From positions 53,024-117,023 of the forward strand of contig NZ_JRJG01000016.1 of assembly GCF_000759435.1 (NCBI RefSeq): a stretch of 64,000 nucleotides of DNA, in the 5' to 3' direction. Source of the stretch: Hoeflea sp. BAL378. GTDB taxonomy: Bacteria > Pseudomonadota > Alphaproteobacteria > Rhizobiales > Rhizobiaceae. This document shows positions 45,563 to 55,600 of this stretch, piece by piece; the stretch's first letter is position 1; every line of letters begins with the position of its first letter. Under the pieces are notes generated by a model. The model saw only the letters and a program-made list of their open reading frames with translations, ran no database searches and was not told the DNA's origin. The position numbers were made by a program, and so were the translations under genes.

Positions 45563-45578
45563 AAATGAACGCTCGTTT
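45563..45578. promoter_or_regulatory. TetR operator, site 2 (ligase-liv promoter)
   Basis: AAATGAACGCTCGTTT, 15 of 16 bases identical to site 1 at 37674-37689, with identical flanking ATTA on the left. It lies 170 bp upstream of the ligase start and just after the DUF1611 gene. The shared site is the main evidence for a common regulon. Confidence 0.8.
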
Positions 45579-45624
45579 ACTTTATGCGTCTTTCTCCCCG
45601 TTGCAAGTCCTACTTTAGGAATAG

Positions 45625-46641
45625 TCACGCCTTCGGGCGGATTGTCTCCAGCCGGTCGACCAGCGCGGAGACGCCGAAGCGGATCGGGTCGGTGGCGGGC
45701 ACGCCGTACTCCGCTTCCAGCCCTTCTAGCAGGGCCTTGGCTTCGGCTTCGCCGAGCTTCTGGGTGTTGACCGAGACGCCGGTGCAGGTGATGGCGGGAT
45801 TGGTGAGCCGTCCGCAGGCAATGGTCATGTCGATGACCTCGCGGATGCTCGGCAGCGGATGCTTGACTCCGCGCATCGTCGTCCGCGTCGGCTCGTGGCA
45901 GACGACGAAGGCATCGGCCTGGGCGCCGTGCAGCAGGCCGAGCGAGACGCCGGCGAAGCTCGGGTGGAACAGCGAGCCCTGGCCCTCGACCAGGTCCCAG
46001 TGGCCGGGCTCGGCCGCCGGCGCGATCCATTCGACGGCGCCGGAAATGAAATCCGCCGCCACCGCGTCGATCGCGGCGCCCCGGCCGGAGATGAACACGC
46101 CGGTCTGGCCGGTGGCGCGGAAATCGGCGTCCCAGCCCCGCGCCCGCATCTCGCGCTCGAGCGCGAGTGCCGTGTATTTCTTGCCCACCGAACAGTCGGT
46201 GCCGACCGTCAGGCAACGCAGGCCCGGGCGTTTGGTGCCCTTGCCGGTGTCGAAGCGCTGGTCGGAGAAGCGGACGTCATGCAGCTTCGCCCCGCTCCGT
46301 GCGGCGGCGTCGCGGATCTCGGGGATCGACGCGAGGCGGACATGCAGCCCGGTGGCGACCGAAAGCCCGGCGTCGAGCGCCGCCACGATCGAGGCAATCC
46401 AGTGCGCCGGCAGCACCCCGCCGGCATTGGCGGCGCCCACCACCATGGTCTTGACACCCTTGGCAGCCGCCTCGTCGATGCTGAGATCGGGAATGCCCGC
46501 ATCCGCCTGGCAGCCTTCGAGACGGAGCTGGCCGATGCACCATTCCGGCCGCCAGTCGACGATCCCCAGGCCGGTCTTTGCGGCCAGCGAGTCGGGCACA
46601 TCGCCAAGGAAAATCAGATAGGGCGGATCGATGACCATCAC
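45625..46641 (-). CDS. DUF1611 / DgcN-like protein
   Basis: 338 residues. N-terminal Rossmann-like domain ('MVVGAANAGGVLPAHWIASIVAALDAGLSVATGLH') and a P-loop NTPase-like domain with 'TVGTDCSVGKKYTALALEREM' near 155. This DUF1611 family includes DgcN, described as an N-acetyltransferase acting with the racemase-like DgcA in D-glutamate use. No dgcA-like gene flanks it here, so the function is unproved. It lies upstream of, and in the same direction as, the ligase, but operator site 2 lies between. Confidence 0.75.
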   Translation of the reverse strand: MMVIDPPYLIFLGDVPDSLAAKTGLGIVDWRPEWCIGQLRLEGCQADAGIPDLSIDEAAAKGVKTMVVGAANAGGVLPAHWIASIVAALDAGLSVATGLHVRLASIPEIRDAAARSGAKLHDVRFSDQRFDTGKGTKRPGLRCLTVGTDCSVGKKYTALALEREMRARGWDADFRATGQTGVFISGRGAAIDAVAADFISGAVEWIAPAAEPGHWDLVEGQGSLFHPSFAGVSLGLLHGAQADAFVVCHEPTRTTMRGVKHPLPSIREVIDMTIACGRLTNPAITCTGVSVNTQKLGEAEAKALLEGLEAEYGVPATDPIRFGVSALVDRLETIRPKA

Positions 46642-46749
46642 ATACTCCGGACGTTTGGATTGGCTTCAGGCCGCCACTGTCCTGTGCTGCGCTGCGACCG
46701 TCAAGATGGCAAATGCCCGCGTCCACCGGATTGCCGCGGACATTCCGCC

Positions 46750-48456
46750 TCAGGGCGCGGGCGGCAGCACATAGGCGTCGAAACAGGGCGTGAGCGTGAT
46801 CTTCTCATGGCCGCCGAGCGCCGATTTATAGTGCTCGAACAACTGCTTGCGCGCATGATGGAACGGACAGACGGGCGCCAGCACCAGATCGGTCCGGGCG
46901 ACGGCCTGCCGCGTCTCGGCGTCGAGCTCGGGCAAGGCGCGGCTCGGGTCGGCGCCGATGGCGACGCGCTCGGCGCCCTTGATGCCGAGGATGTAGGGAA
47001 ACGGATTGGCGAAATCGAGGTTGAACACCCGCTCGAAGGTCCGTCCGGTCCTGGCCTCCAGCGCCCTGATCGCCACGGTGGCGTCCTGCATTTCCTTGAG
47101 CAGCAGATACTGGTAGTCGGGCTCGGAGAACATGATGAAGGACGGCAGGGCCTCGGTCTCGGCGATCGCCTCGAAGGTCGGCCGGTGCGAGATGTAGATG
47201 CCGCGCATCCGCTCCGCCTGCTCGACGAACACGTCCTTGGCCGAAACCCGGCCGATCGGCCCGAGGTCCGGCGCATCGAGCTCGACATAGCCCGGCGCCA
47301 CCGCCGCCATGCGCGCTGCCTTGTGCATCATGGTGGAGACATTGGGCAGCGCGGTGAAGCCGATCAGCACCAGGATCAGCGGCCCGAAGCGGCCATAGAG
47401 GCCAAGCGGCCGCATCAGGATCATCAAGAGCGCCGGCCAGACCAGAAGGAACGCCTGGCCGCCGGTATTCTGCGTCTCGAAGAACAGCCCGCAGACGAGC
47501 AGCAGGCCGACCCAGAACCATGGCGCGTCGATCGCCCGGGCGAGCCGGTTGCCGGACGCCCGCCCTTCCGCGGCCTCGTGTCCGGACAGCGCCGCCATCA
47601 GCAGCACGATGGCGAGGATCCCGCCGGCGCCGAGCACGTTGAAATGCTGCGACGCCGCCGTCAGGAAGCGCGGCAGGATGGCGCCGGTGTTCTGCGAGGC
47701 GAGCAGGATTATGTCCTGCACATAGGCCATGACCAGCCCCGTCGACAGTTCGACCAATCCGGTGACGCCGATGCAGATCAGCGCTGTCGCGAGCGCGGCG
47801 CCAAGCGAGATGCGGCCCAGCATCAGCCCGAACAGCAGGATCGGGCCCGCGGCGATGAAGGCGGTGATCTTGCAGAAGGCCAGCGCCAGCAGGAGCAGGC
47901 TCAGGCAGAGGGTCTGGATCACCGGGCCGCGCACGAACAGCACGGTCGCGGCCACCAGGTAGATCAGGATAGCGCCGTGGCGGTTGTAGATGCCGAAGGC
48001 GTCGGTTCCCGGATAGGGATAGAAATCGATCACGTTGAACGGCAGCGCCGTGTAGAGAAGGAACGGCACCAGCAGCCACAGCGCCACCCGCGGGCCGCGG
48101 CGCGCCGTGTCCCACAGGATCAGCGCCATCACCGGCACCGTCACCGGCAGCCAGATCCACTGGGTCATCAGCACCGGCTGCGCATCGGGAAACAGCCAGT
48201 TGGAGAAAGCCGCCAGGAAATATTCGAGCGGCCCTACGGGCACGAAGAAATCGATCGCCGGCCACTGGCCCTCCGCGATGCGGCCGATGGCGTCGTAATA
48301 GATCAGCACGTCCCAGTACATCGGCCCGATCGGCAGGACCAGCGGCAGCATCTGCAACACCGCCAGGATCGCGACAAAGCCGGCCAGAACCGGGTAGAGC
48401 CAGACCAGCGCGCGGCGGTCCGGCGTTTCGTCACGATCGTTGAAATCCGCGCTCAT
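46750..48456 (-). CDS. polytopic membrane protein, possibly GT-C-like
   Basis: 568 residues from the Met before 'SADFNDRDETPDRRALVWLYP'. About 11 hydrophobic helices between residues 20 and 390. An acidic pair sits in the first extracytoplasmic loop ('GPMYWDVLIYYDAIGRIAEGQWPAIDFF', about 40-70), reminiscent of GT-C glycosyltransferases that use polyprenyl-linked sugars. The C-terminal 180 residues are soluble. The family is not one I recognise; a cell-surface glycosylation role is a guess. Single gene. Confidence 0.6.
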   Translation of the reverse strand: MSADFNDRDETPDRRALVWLYPVLAGFVAILAVLQMLPLVLPIGPMYWDVLIYYDAIGRIAEGQWPAIDFFVPVGPLEYFLAAFSNWLFPDAQPVLMTQWIWLPVTVPVMALILWDTARRGPRVALWLLVPFLLYTALPFNVIDFYPYPGTDAFGIYNRHGAILIYLVAATVLFVRGPVIQTLCLSLLLLALAFCKITAFIAAGPILLFGLMLGRISLGAALATALICIGVTGLVELSTGLVMAYVQDIILLASQNTGAILPRFLTAASQHFNVLGAGGILAIVLLMAALSGHEAAEGRASGNRLARAIDAPWFWVGLLLVCGLFFETQNTGGQAFLLVWPALLMILMRPLGLYGRFGPLILVLIGFTALPNVSTMMHKAARMAAVAPGYVELDAPDLGPIGRVSAKDVFVEQAERMRGIYISHRPTFEAIAETEALPSFIMFSEPDYQYLLLKEMQDATVAIRALEARTGRTFERVFNLDFANPFPYILGIKGAERVAIGADPSRALPELDAETRQAVARTDLVLAPVCPFHHARKQLFEHYKSALGGHEKITLTPCFDAYVLPPAP

Positions 48457-48713
48457 GGCCTGTCCCGAAGATGATTCCCCTGGCCCATGTTTGGCGTCAG
48501 AGACGGCCCGGGTCAATGAGCGATGGAGGGGTGTGGTTAATCCCGCGGCCGCCATCCCGGCCGGCGATTCGCCCTTTCCCGGCCCCGGGTTAACCGGTCC
48601 GAAACGCGCGGTGACTTAAAACCGGGACAGTCATGCCGGCGGGGCCGAACCACTCTGGCATATCAGAACCATTCCCGCTATGGATCAGTTCCTGGCTTAG
48701 ACAAGGATGCCCA

Positions 48714-50261
48714 ATGGTCAGCAAAGCCATTGCCAGTTCATCGAAAGCGGCGATTGCATTCATCATCGTGACGCTGCTCGTGTATTCGGCCATCGTCGGC
48801 TCGCTGATCTATCAGGGCATCAACGAGGCCGGCAAGCGGACCGAGGCCTCCGCGATCGCGGCCGCCAAGGCGGTGCAGATCAACACGGGATGGATCGTCG
48901 AGGTTGCGGCCCAGGCGCTGCGGCGGATGGATTCGGCGCTCGGGCGCAACGCCCTGCCCAATGACGCTTCGACGCTGTTGAGCGTTCGCGACGCGCTCGA
49001 GGGACTGCCCGCCAGCGCCAAGGCCTACATCATCCGCGCCGACGGGGAGACGCTCTACACCACCGATGCCGCGTTCAAGGACATCGACATCCGCGACCGG
49101 GACTACTTCTCGGTCCCGGCCTCGGGCCAGCACTTCTACACCTCCTCGCTGCTGATCAGCCGTTTGGACGGCAGCCAGATCTTCACCTTCAGCCGGCGGC
49201 TCGAGCGCAATGGCGAGTTCCTCGGCGTGGCGGTGATTTCGTTCGGCGTCGACCTTCTGGATGAACTGTTCGCCTCGCTCGACCTCGGATCGGGATCGGC
49301 CATCAGCATCCTGCGCTCCGACGGGATGCTGGTCGCCCGCCACCCTCCGGCGGAGGGGCCGCTGGATCTGAGCAACTACAAGCTGTTCACCGAGCTTCTG
49401 CCGCAGGCCGACTCCGGCGTCTACACCAACACCTCGCCCGCCGACGGCGTGCAACGGGTGGTCGGCTACCGGACCGTGCCGGGCACGGACCTCATCGCCC
49501 TGGCGTCGGTGGGTACCGCCGAAACAATGGGCCGGTTCTGGCGTGGCGTCCGCACCTTCCTGGCGATCATCATTCCGACGATTCTCGCCCTGGCGCTGAG
49601 CGCGGTCTGGATCATCAGGCTGCTGCAGCGCGATGGCCGCCGCCACGAGGAACTGAAATCGGCGCTGTCAACCAACACGATGCTGTTTCGCGAGATCCAC
49701 CACCGGGTCAAGAACAACATGCAGTCGATGCAGTCGCTGGTGCGCATGCAGAACCTGCCCGAAGACGTGAAGACCGACATCCAGCTTCGCTTCAACGCCA
49801 TGGCCACCGTGCACGAGCACATGTACAACCACGACGCCTATGCGGCGCTCGATGCGCCCGCCTTCATCACCTCGATCACCGAATCGCTGTTCAGGGCCTA
49901 TGGCTCCAAGGCGGCGCGGACCCTCGACATCGATCCGGTCACCGTCAGCCACGAACGGGCGACGCCGCTGGCGCTGCTGATCAACGAGGTGGTGACCAAC
50001 GCCCTCAAGCACGCGGCGTTCGGCCGGAAGGACGCGACGCTGTCGATCAGCCTCAAGCGCCTGACCGACGACACCGCCCGCCTCGTCATCGCCGACAACG
50101 GCCCCGGCTTCGACGCCGCGACCGCACCCACCGGGATGGGCGCGCGGATCATCAGGGGCATGGTGATGCAGCTCGAAGGAACCTATGCCTACACGTTCGA
50201 CGCAGGCACCGTGTTTTCCGCCGACATCCATCTGGGCTTCACGCCGGCGAAATCGCCGTAA
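48714..50261 (+). CDS. sensor histidine kinase (Cache, HisKA_2 type)
   Basis: 515 residues. Membrane helices at about 12-34 and 278-303 bracket a periplasmic Cache/PAS-like sensor (about 40-275, 'RDRDYFSVPASGQHFYTSSLLISRLDGSQIFTFSRRL'). The cytoplasmic part has the HisKA_2 phosphoacceptor near residue 329 ('FREIHHRVKNNMQSMQSLV'). A HATPase domain follows ('LLINEVVTNALKHA' N-box near 425, 'VIADNGPGFD' near 463). Kinases of this type feed the general stress (PhyR) or orphan response regulators in alphaproteobacteria. No response regulator adjoins it; the double-receiver proteins at 18-20 kb are possible partners. Confidence 0.9.
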   Translation: MVSKAIASSSKAAIAFIIVTLLVYSAIVGSLIYQGINEAGKRTEASAIAAAKAVQINTGWIVEVAAQALRRMDSALGRNALPNDASTLLSVRDALEGLPASAKAYIIRADGETLYTTDAAFKDIDIRDRDYFSVPASGQHFYTSSLLISRLDGSQIFTFSRRLERNGEFLGVAVISFGVDLLDELFASLDLGSGSAISILRSDGMLVARHPPAEGPLDLSNYKLFTELLPQADSGVYTNTSPADGVQRVVGYRTVPGTDLIALASVGTAETMGRFWRGVRTFLAIIIPTILALALSAVWIIRLLQRDGRRHEELKSALSTNTMLFREIHHRVKNNMQSMQSLVRMQNLPEDVKTDIQLRFNAMATVHEHMYNHDAYAALDAPAFITSITESLFRAYGSKAARTLDIDPVTVSHERATPLALLINEVVTNALKHAAFGRKDATLSISLKRLTDDTARLVIADNGPGFDAATAPTGMGARIIRGMVMQLEGTYAYTFDAGTVFSADIHLGFTPAKSP

Positions 50262-50354
50262 CCGTCCCGGCCGCGCCGGCCTGCGACGCCCAAGCGCCGC
50301 CGCCGCAGGGGCGAACGCGCGGAGCGATCAGGTCACAAGCCTTTGAAAAAAGAT

Positions 50355-50404
50355 GGTGGGCGCGCACGGGCTCGAACCGTGGACCCGCTGATTAAGAGTC
50401 AGCG
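50355..50404 (-). pseudogene. 3' half of tRNA-Lys(CUU), probable att site
   Basis: Read on the minus strand: anticodon arm GCTGA-CTCTTAA-TCAGC (anticodon CTT), variable region, T arm CACGG-TTCGAGC-CCGTG and acceptor strand ending CGCGCCCACCA. The matching 5' half (GGGCGCG start and D arm) is absent; the sequence beyond 50404 is unrelated. Fifty bases of tRNA 3' end next to a tyrosine integrase gene is the usual scar of site-specific integration. The orientation means the inserted DNA lies to the right, with the intact tRNA at the far end. Confidence 0.85.
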
Positions 50405-50603
50405 GCCCTGCCCTTGCTGGGGTATTTCTCGGTTATCAGATAACTAACTTTAGTACGGCATTGTATGGTCAAGACGTTGAATTAAATAATTTTTATGGGT
50501 CTGTGCGTTAAAGGGTGGCTCATTCTGGGATTCGTTTGATCGTGGATTGCTATTCTGTCATGTGACCCTATTGTGACCCTGATCGATGTCAAGGGAACAC
50601 TGG

Positions 50604-52067
50604 ATGGTCAAGCTAACCGTAGACGGTCACACACTCAATCTGGCTCGAGCCGCAGCCAAACGGCGCGAGACCGCTGAGTACCGCGACCAGGACACGCCTG
50701 GGCTTATGCTCCGTGTGCGCGATGGCGCATGCCAATGGTTATGGGCAAAGCGGGATGGTAAGCTGAGCCTCTGCCGCCTCGGCACAATCGAAGTGGATGA
50801 ACTGGCAAAGCTCCGTACTCTTGTGAAGCGCTTGAAGATTGAAGTGGCCGAGGATCGCGATCCCAAAATCCTCGTGAAGGCATTCATCGAGTCGGGCGGA
50901 GTAGACATCCAGAAGTCCGTCGAGCGTGCAGGCGTCGCGGCTGGCGAGTGGACGTGGGAGACGATGCGGGATCGGTATCTCGAGTACGCCAAGGATACAC
51001 TCAGCAAAGCGACCTATGACGGATACCGCAAGGCAATCGGGGCGTACGAGGAAGGCGTCATCGCTGGAGATTTCAAAAACCTGTGCGGCATGCCGATCAA
51101 GTCCATCACCCCAAGCGATATCTCCGCCGTGCTTTTGTCGATCCAAGACCGCGGGAAAGCCAAAGGAAAAGGCTCACACTGGAATCAGATGAGGCTGACC
51201 CATGCCACAATCCGGAGTTGCTTTAAGTGGGCGACTTCTCCAGAAGTCTTTAAAAATTCGCAGTTGGTGATGAACGTTTCCCTGATGGTGCCTGTACCCA
51301 AGCGACCGAAGAAGGACGCTGCAGATACCCGAGCTAAAGCCACCTTCACGCCCATCCTTGCCAGCCCGTTGGAGCTGCACAATTTCGCATTCAAGTGGCT
51401 CACGGCAAATTACGAATGCCATCCCAGCATCGTGAATGCGATCCGCTTGCAGCTTCTGACCGGTCAGCGCATCGAGACAGTCGTAAGCGCACACAAGAGT
51501 GAGTTCGTGAGGACGCCAGGGCGACCGTGGCGCTATGTTTGGGCGCTCGGCCCTGACAAGCAGGGGGCCTATCGTCTGCTGCCCCTGCCTGACGTTGCCA
51601 GCTACACCGTCCATGAGATGCTGACGGATGAAGAACTGATCGTCGACGAGAACGTCCACCTTTTCCCGCCGCTTCGTCCAGACAAGGGAAAATCCACTGA
51701 CCGCTCGCACGGTCATCTCAGCTATTCAGCCATCAAAAATGCCATCATTGAAGCGCGCAAAAAGGGTGGGCCATTGCCGACCACTTTCAAGGGTACTCAT
51801 GACCACCGCAGGGCATTCACCACACACATGGATGATTGGACGACCCTGGGTTTCGTCGACGGAAAGTCGGTCGAGACGGTAACACACAAGAACGAAGGGC
51901 GTGAAAGTGTCAGCCAGAGTATCTATAATTATGATGAGAAATTGAAAGAGAAATTCCGAGTTTTGCAGACGTATGAAAACAAAGTATTGTATGCGCCTAC
52001 TGGCGGCGTAAGGAATGAGTATCATGACCGTTATTGGACTTTGACCCCCCACAATCTCGACCCGTAG
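50604..52067 (+). CDS. tyrosine-type site-specific integrase
   Basis: 487 residues. The start was chosen at the ATG with AAGGGA eight bases upstream; an ATG six codons earlier is possible. Integrase catalytic set: Arg near 289 in 'LLTGQRIETV', H-x2-R at about 399-402 in 'GTHDHRRAF', and the nucleophile Tyr near 441 in 'SQSIYNYDEKL'. An N-terminal DUF4102-like arm-binding and SAM-like core domain precede it. GC content is clearly lower than all neighbours and codon use differs, so it is horizontally acquired. Adjacent to the tRNA-Lys fragment. Confidence 0.9.
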   Translation: MVKLTVDGHTLNLARAAAKRRETAEYRDQDTPGLMLRVRDGACQWLWAKRDGKLSLCRLGTIEVDELAKLRTLVKRLKIEVAEDRDPKILVKAFIESGGVDIQKSVERAGVAAGEWTWETMRDRYLEYAKDTLSKATYDGYRKAIGAYEEGVIAGDFKNLCGMPIKSITPSDISAVLLSIQDRGKAKGKGSHWNQMRLTHATIRSCFKWATSPEVFKNSQLVMNVSLMVPVPKRPKKDAADTRAKATFTPILASPLELHNFAFKWLTANYECHPSIVNAIRLQLLTGQRIETVVSAHKSEFVRTPGRPWRYVWALGPDKQGAYRLLPLPDVASYTVHEMLTDEELIVDENVHLFPPLRPDKGKSTDRSHGHLSYSAIKNAIIEARKKGGPLPTTFKGTHDHRRAFTTHMDDWTTLGFVDGKSVETVTHKNEGRESVSQSIYNYDEKLKEKFRVLQTYENKVLYAPTGGVRNEYHDRYWTLTPHNLDP

Positions 52068-52069
52068 TA

Positions 52070-52150
52070 GGCATGCATTGATACTTTATGGCATCGACCT
52101 CGACCACCAGGTCGTCGTTTTCAATGTATTTAGCAAGGCGCAATTGCCAG
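52070..52150 (-). pseudogene. possible RidA-like C-terminal gene remnant
   Basis: Minus-strand reading gives 'RLAKYIENDDLVVEVDAI' and then runs on without a natural stop. This resembles the C-terminal strand of RidA/YjgF enamine deaminases (P-x-D-x-L-V-E-[IV]-[DE]-A-I). No upstream part of the gene joins it in frame, so it would be a fragment left at the edge of the insertion. Weak, based on one motif. Confidence 0.3.
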
Positions 52151-52181
52151 CTAAAAATCGCATTCCAGGTAGCCGCCGGCC

Positions 52182-53005
52182 TCAGTAGACTTCAGGCCGC
52201 CGGTCCGACCGGTAGGTTGCGATGGCGCGCCAGCGGGTGAGATCGGTGCTGTCGTAGTCCAGTGTCGCCGCCGCGATGCCTTGCGCCATGCCCGCCGACG
52301 CAAGCAGCTTGCCCGACGGGGCAACCACGCAGGAATGGCCGAGCGACTCGAACCCCTGTTCGGGGCCGATGGCGTTTGCCATCGCAAGCCACACGCCGTT
52401 TTCCAGCGCCCTGGTGCGGGCGAGCGATTCAACCGCGGATCCGGTCCAGCCCCAGGTCTCGCGCTGGAAATGATCGGAGATCCAGTTGGTGCTGTTGATC
52501 ACCAGGTCCGCGCCCATGTCCGCCAGCTTGCGAATATATTCGGGGAACATCAGGTCATAGCAGATGCTCATGCCGATGCGGCCGATGCTGGTGTCGATGA
52601 CCATCGGTTCCTCTCCACAAGCATACCAGTCGCGTTCGGCGGAAAACAGATGCACCTTCTTGTAGGTGGCGAGCCGAGTTCCGTCCGACCCCAACAGCAA
52701 CTGGGCATCGTAGACCTTATCCCCCTCGCCAAGGGCCATGCCGATGGCGACATGGATCGCGTTCGCCCTCGCAAAGCCGGCAATGGCCGTGGCGGAGGGA
52801 CCATCTTCGGTCTCGGCCAGACGGTCGAGCTTGTCGGCGATGAAGTAGCCGGTCGTCGCGGTTTCGTGCAGGATGACGAGATCGGCTCCGTCGGCGGCCG
52901 AGGCGCTGATCAGCCCCTCAATACGCGTGAGATTGCGCGCCACATTGTCGGGGACGCAATGGAACTGGGCGACGGCCACGCGCGGGGTCCGGGATGGGGA
53001 TGCAG

Positions 53006-53009
<4 letters not shown>
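52182..53009 (-). CDS. nitrilase-superfamily carbon-nitrogen hydrolase
   Basis: 275 residues. The Glu-Lys-Cys triad is complete: Glu49 ('VILHETAT'), Lys118 ('TYKKVHLF') and Cys150 ('GMSICYDLMFPE'). It hydrolyses an amide or carbamoyl group; omega-amidase, N-carbamoyl hydrolase and amidase branches share this frame and cannot be told apart here. The start overlaps the ABC ATPase stop by four bases (ATGA), so it is the last gene of the transporter operon and probably processes the imported compound. Confidence 0.88.
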
Positions 53010-54502
<1,493 letters not shown>

Positions 54503-54515
54503 GGCGGCGTCCTTC

Positions 54516-55577
54516 TTATTGCTGGGGCAGAAACGCGTCGGGTAGGTCGCTCGCCCACCAGTCGTCCGGCGCATCGGGGCTCACCAGGCTGCCGATATCG
54601 GCGGACGCGACATATTCCGACGGGACCGCAGTGCCGCGCGGCACCGGGTTGCCCTTCAGGATCTCGAGACCGACCTGCAAGGCAACCTGTCCCGCGCGCG
54701 TGGGAAAGGTGACCGCGCCGCCCTGCCCGTTGGCGGCCACCCATTTCAGCCAGCCATTGTATTCGTCGCCGGGCGAGAAGGTGACCTCGGCGGACCGGCC
54801 GGCCTCGTCAAAGGCCTCGGCCATGCCGAGAGACATCTGCCCCGCCGGCGAATAGACGCCGGTGATGGACGGGAAGCGCTGCAGCAGGTTCTCGGTGATC
54901 TGCTTGGCCTTGGCGCGGTTCCAGTCGCCATACTCCACGCTCAACAGTTCGACCTCGGGAAACTCCGCGAGCACGGCTTCAAGCGCATCGAGCTGTTCGA
55001 CGGCGGCCGTGGTGCCGGCGATGGGCAGCATGGCGACGATCTTCCCCTTGCCGCCGATATCTTCCATCAGTTGCCGCGCCACCATCTCGCCCAGCTTGTA
55101 CTGGCTGATATAGGCATTGGCGACCGTGCCCTCAGAGACGCTGAAGCCGCCGCCCGCCTGCACCGTGGGAACACCGGCCTCCACCGCGCGCTTGAGCACA
55201 TCCTCGACGGAGGCATCATCGACCGGCCAGTAGATGAGGAGATCAATGTCCTGGCGCAGCAGATCCTCGATGTCGGACACCTGCTTGGCCGGATTGAATG
55301 ACGCGTCGGTGACGATCAGGTCTTGGACCTCCGGATGGAGGGAAGCTTCCCAGCGCATGTGCTGTAGAGCGAACACGACCCAGGAATTGGCCAGATAGCC
55401 GGCCGAGACTCCGACCTTCAGCGGGCCCTCCTTCTTGAATGAGGCGGTGTCGACCATCTCGGCCGCGCTGGCAGTCCTGGCGGCGTCGGCAGCCTGGTCA
55501 GCGAAGACCGGGGTGGTCATGAGTGCGGCAGCGGAGATGCCCGCAAGTGCGAGGACAAGGCGTCTTGTTATGGTCAT
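54516..55577 (-). CDS. ribose-type ABC substrate-binding protein
   Basis: 353 residues with a signal peptide (1-26, 'VFA-DQ'). Periplasmic type I sugar-binding fold ('PLKVGVSAGYLANSWVVFALQHM', 'IDLLIYWPVDDASVEDVLKRAVEAGVPTV'). The first signature differs from RbsB (ANSWV in place of the usual NPFF), which points to a distinct ligand. First and most highly expressed component by position; 13 bp from the ATPase gene. Confidence 0.9.
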   Translation of the reverse strand: MTITRRLVLALAGISAAALMTTPVFADQAADAARTASAAEMVDTASFKKEGPLKVGVSAGYLANSWVVFALQHMRWEASLHPEVQDLIVTDASFNPAKQVSDIEDLLRQDIDLLIYWPVDDASVEDVLKRAVEAGVPTVQAGGGFSVSEGTVANAYISQYKLGEMVARQLMEDIGGKGKIVAMLPIAGTTAAVEQLDALEAVLAEFPEVELLSVEYGDWNRAKAKQITENLLQRFPSITGVYSPAGQMSLGMAEAFDEAGRSAEVTFSPGDEYNGWLKWVAANGQGGAVTFPTRAGQVALQVGLEILKGNPVPRGTAVPSEYVASADIGSLVSPDAPDDWWASDLPDAFLPQQ

Positions 55578-55600
55578 TTCATTCCCTTTCTTTGTTATGT

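Noticed and set aside
45859..48474. 871-codon open frame on the + strand
   Set aside because: Antisense across the DUF1611 gene and the membrane protein gene; composition is typical of a GC shadow.
50355..50430. complete tRNA-Lys gene
   Set aside because: Only the 3' half (anticodon arm to CCA) is present. The required 5' acceptor strand GGGCGCG and a D arm are missing beyond 50404.
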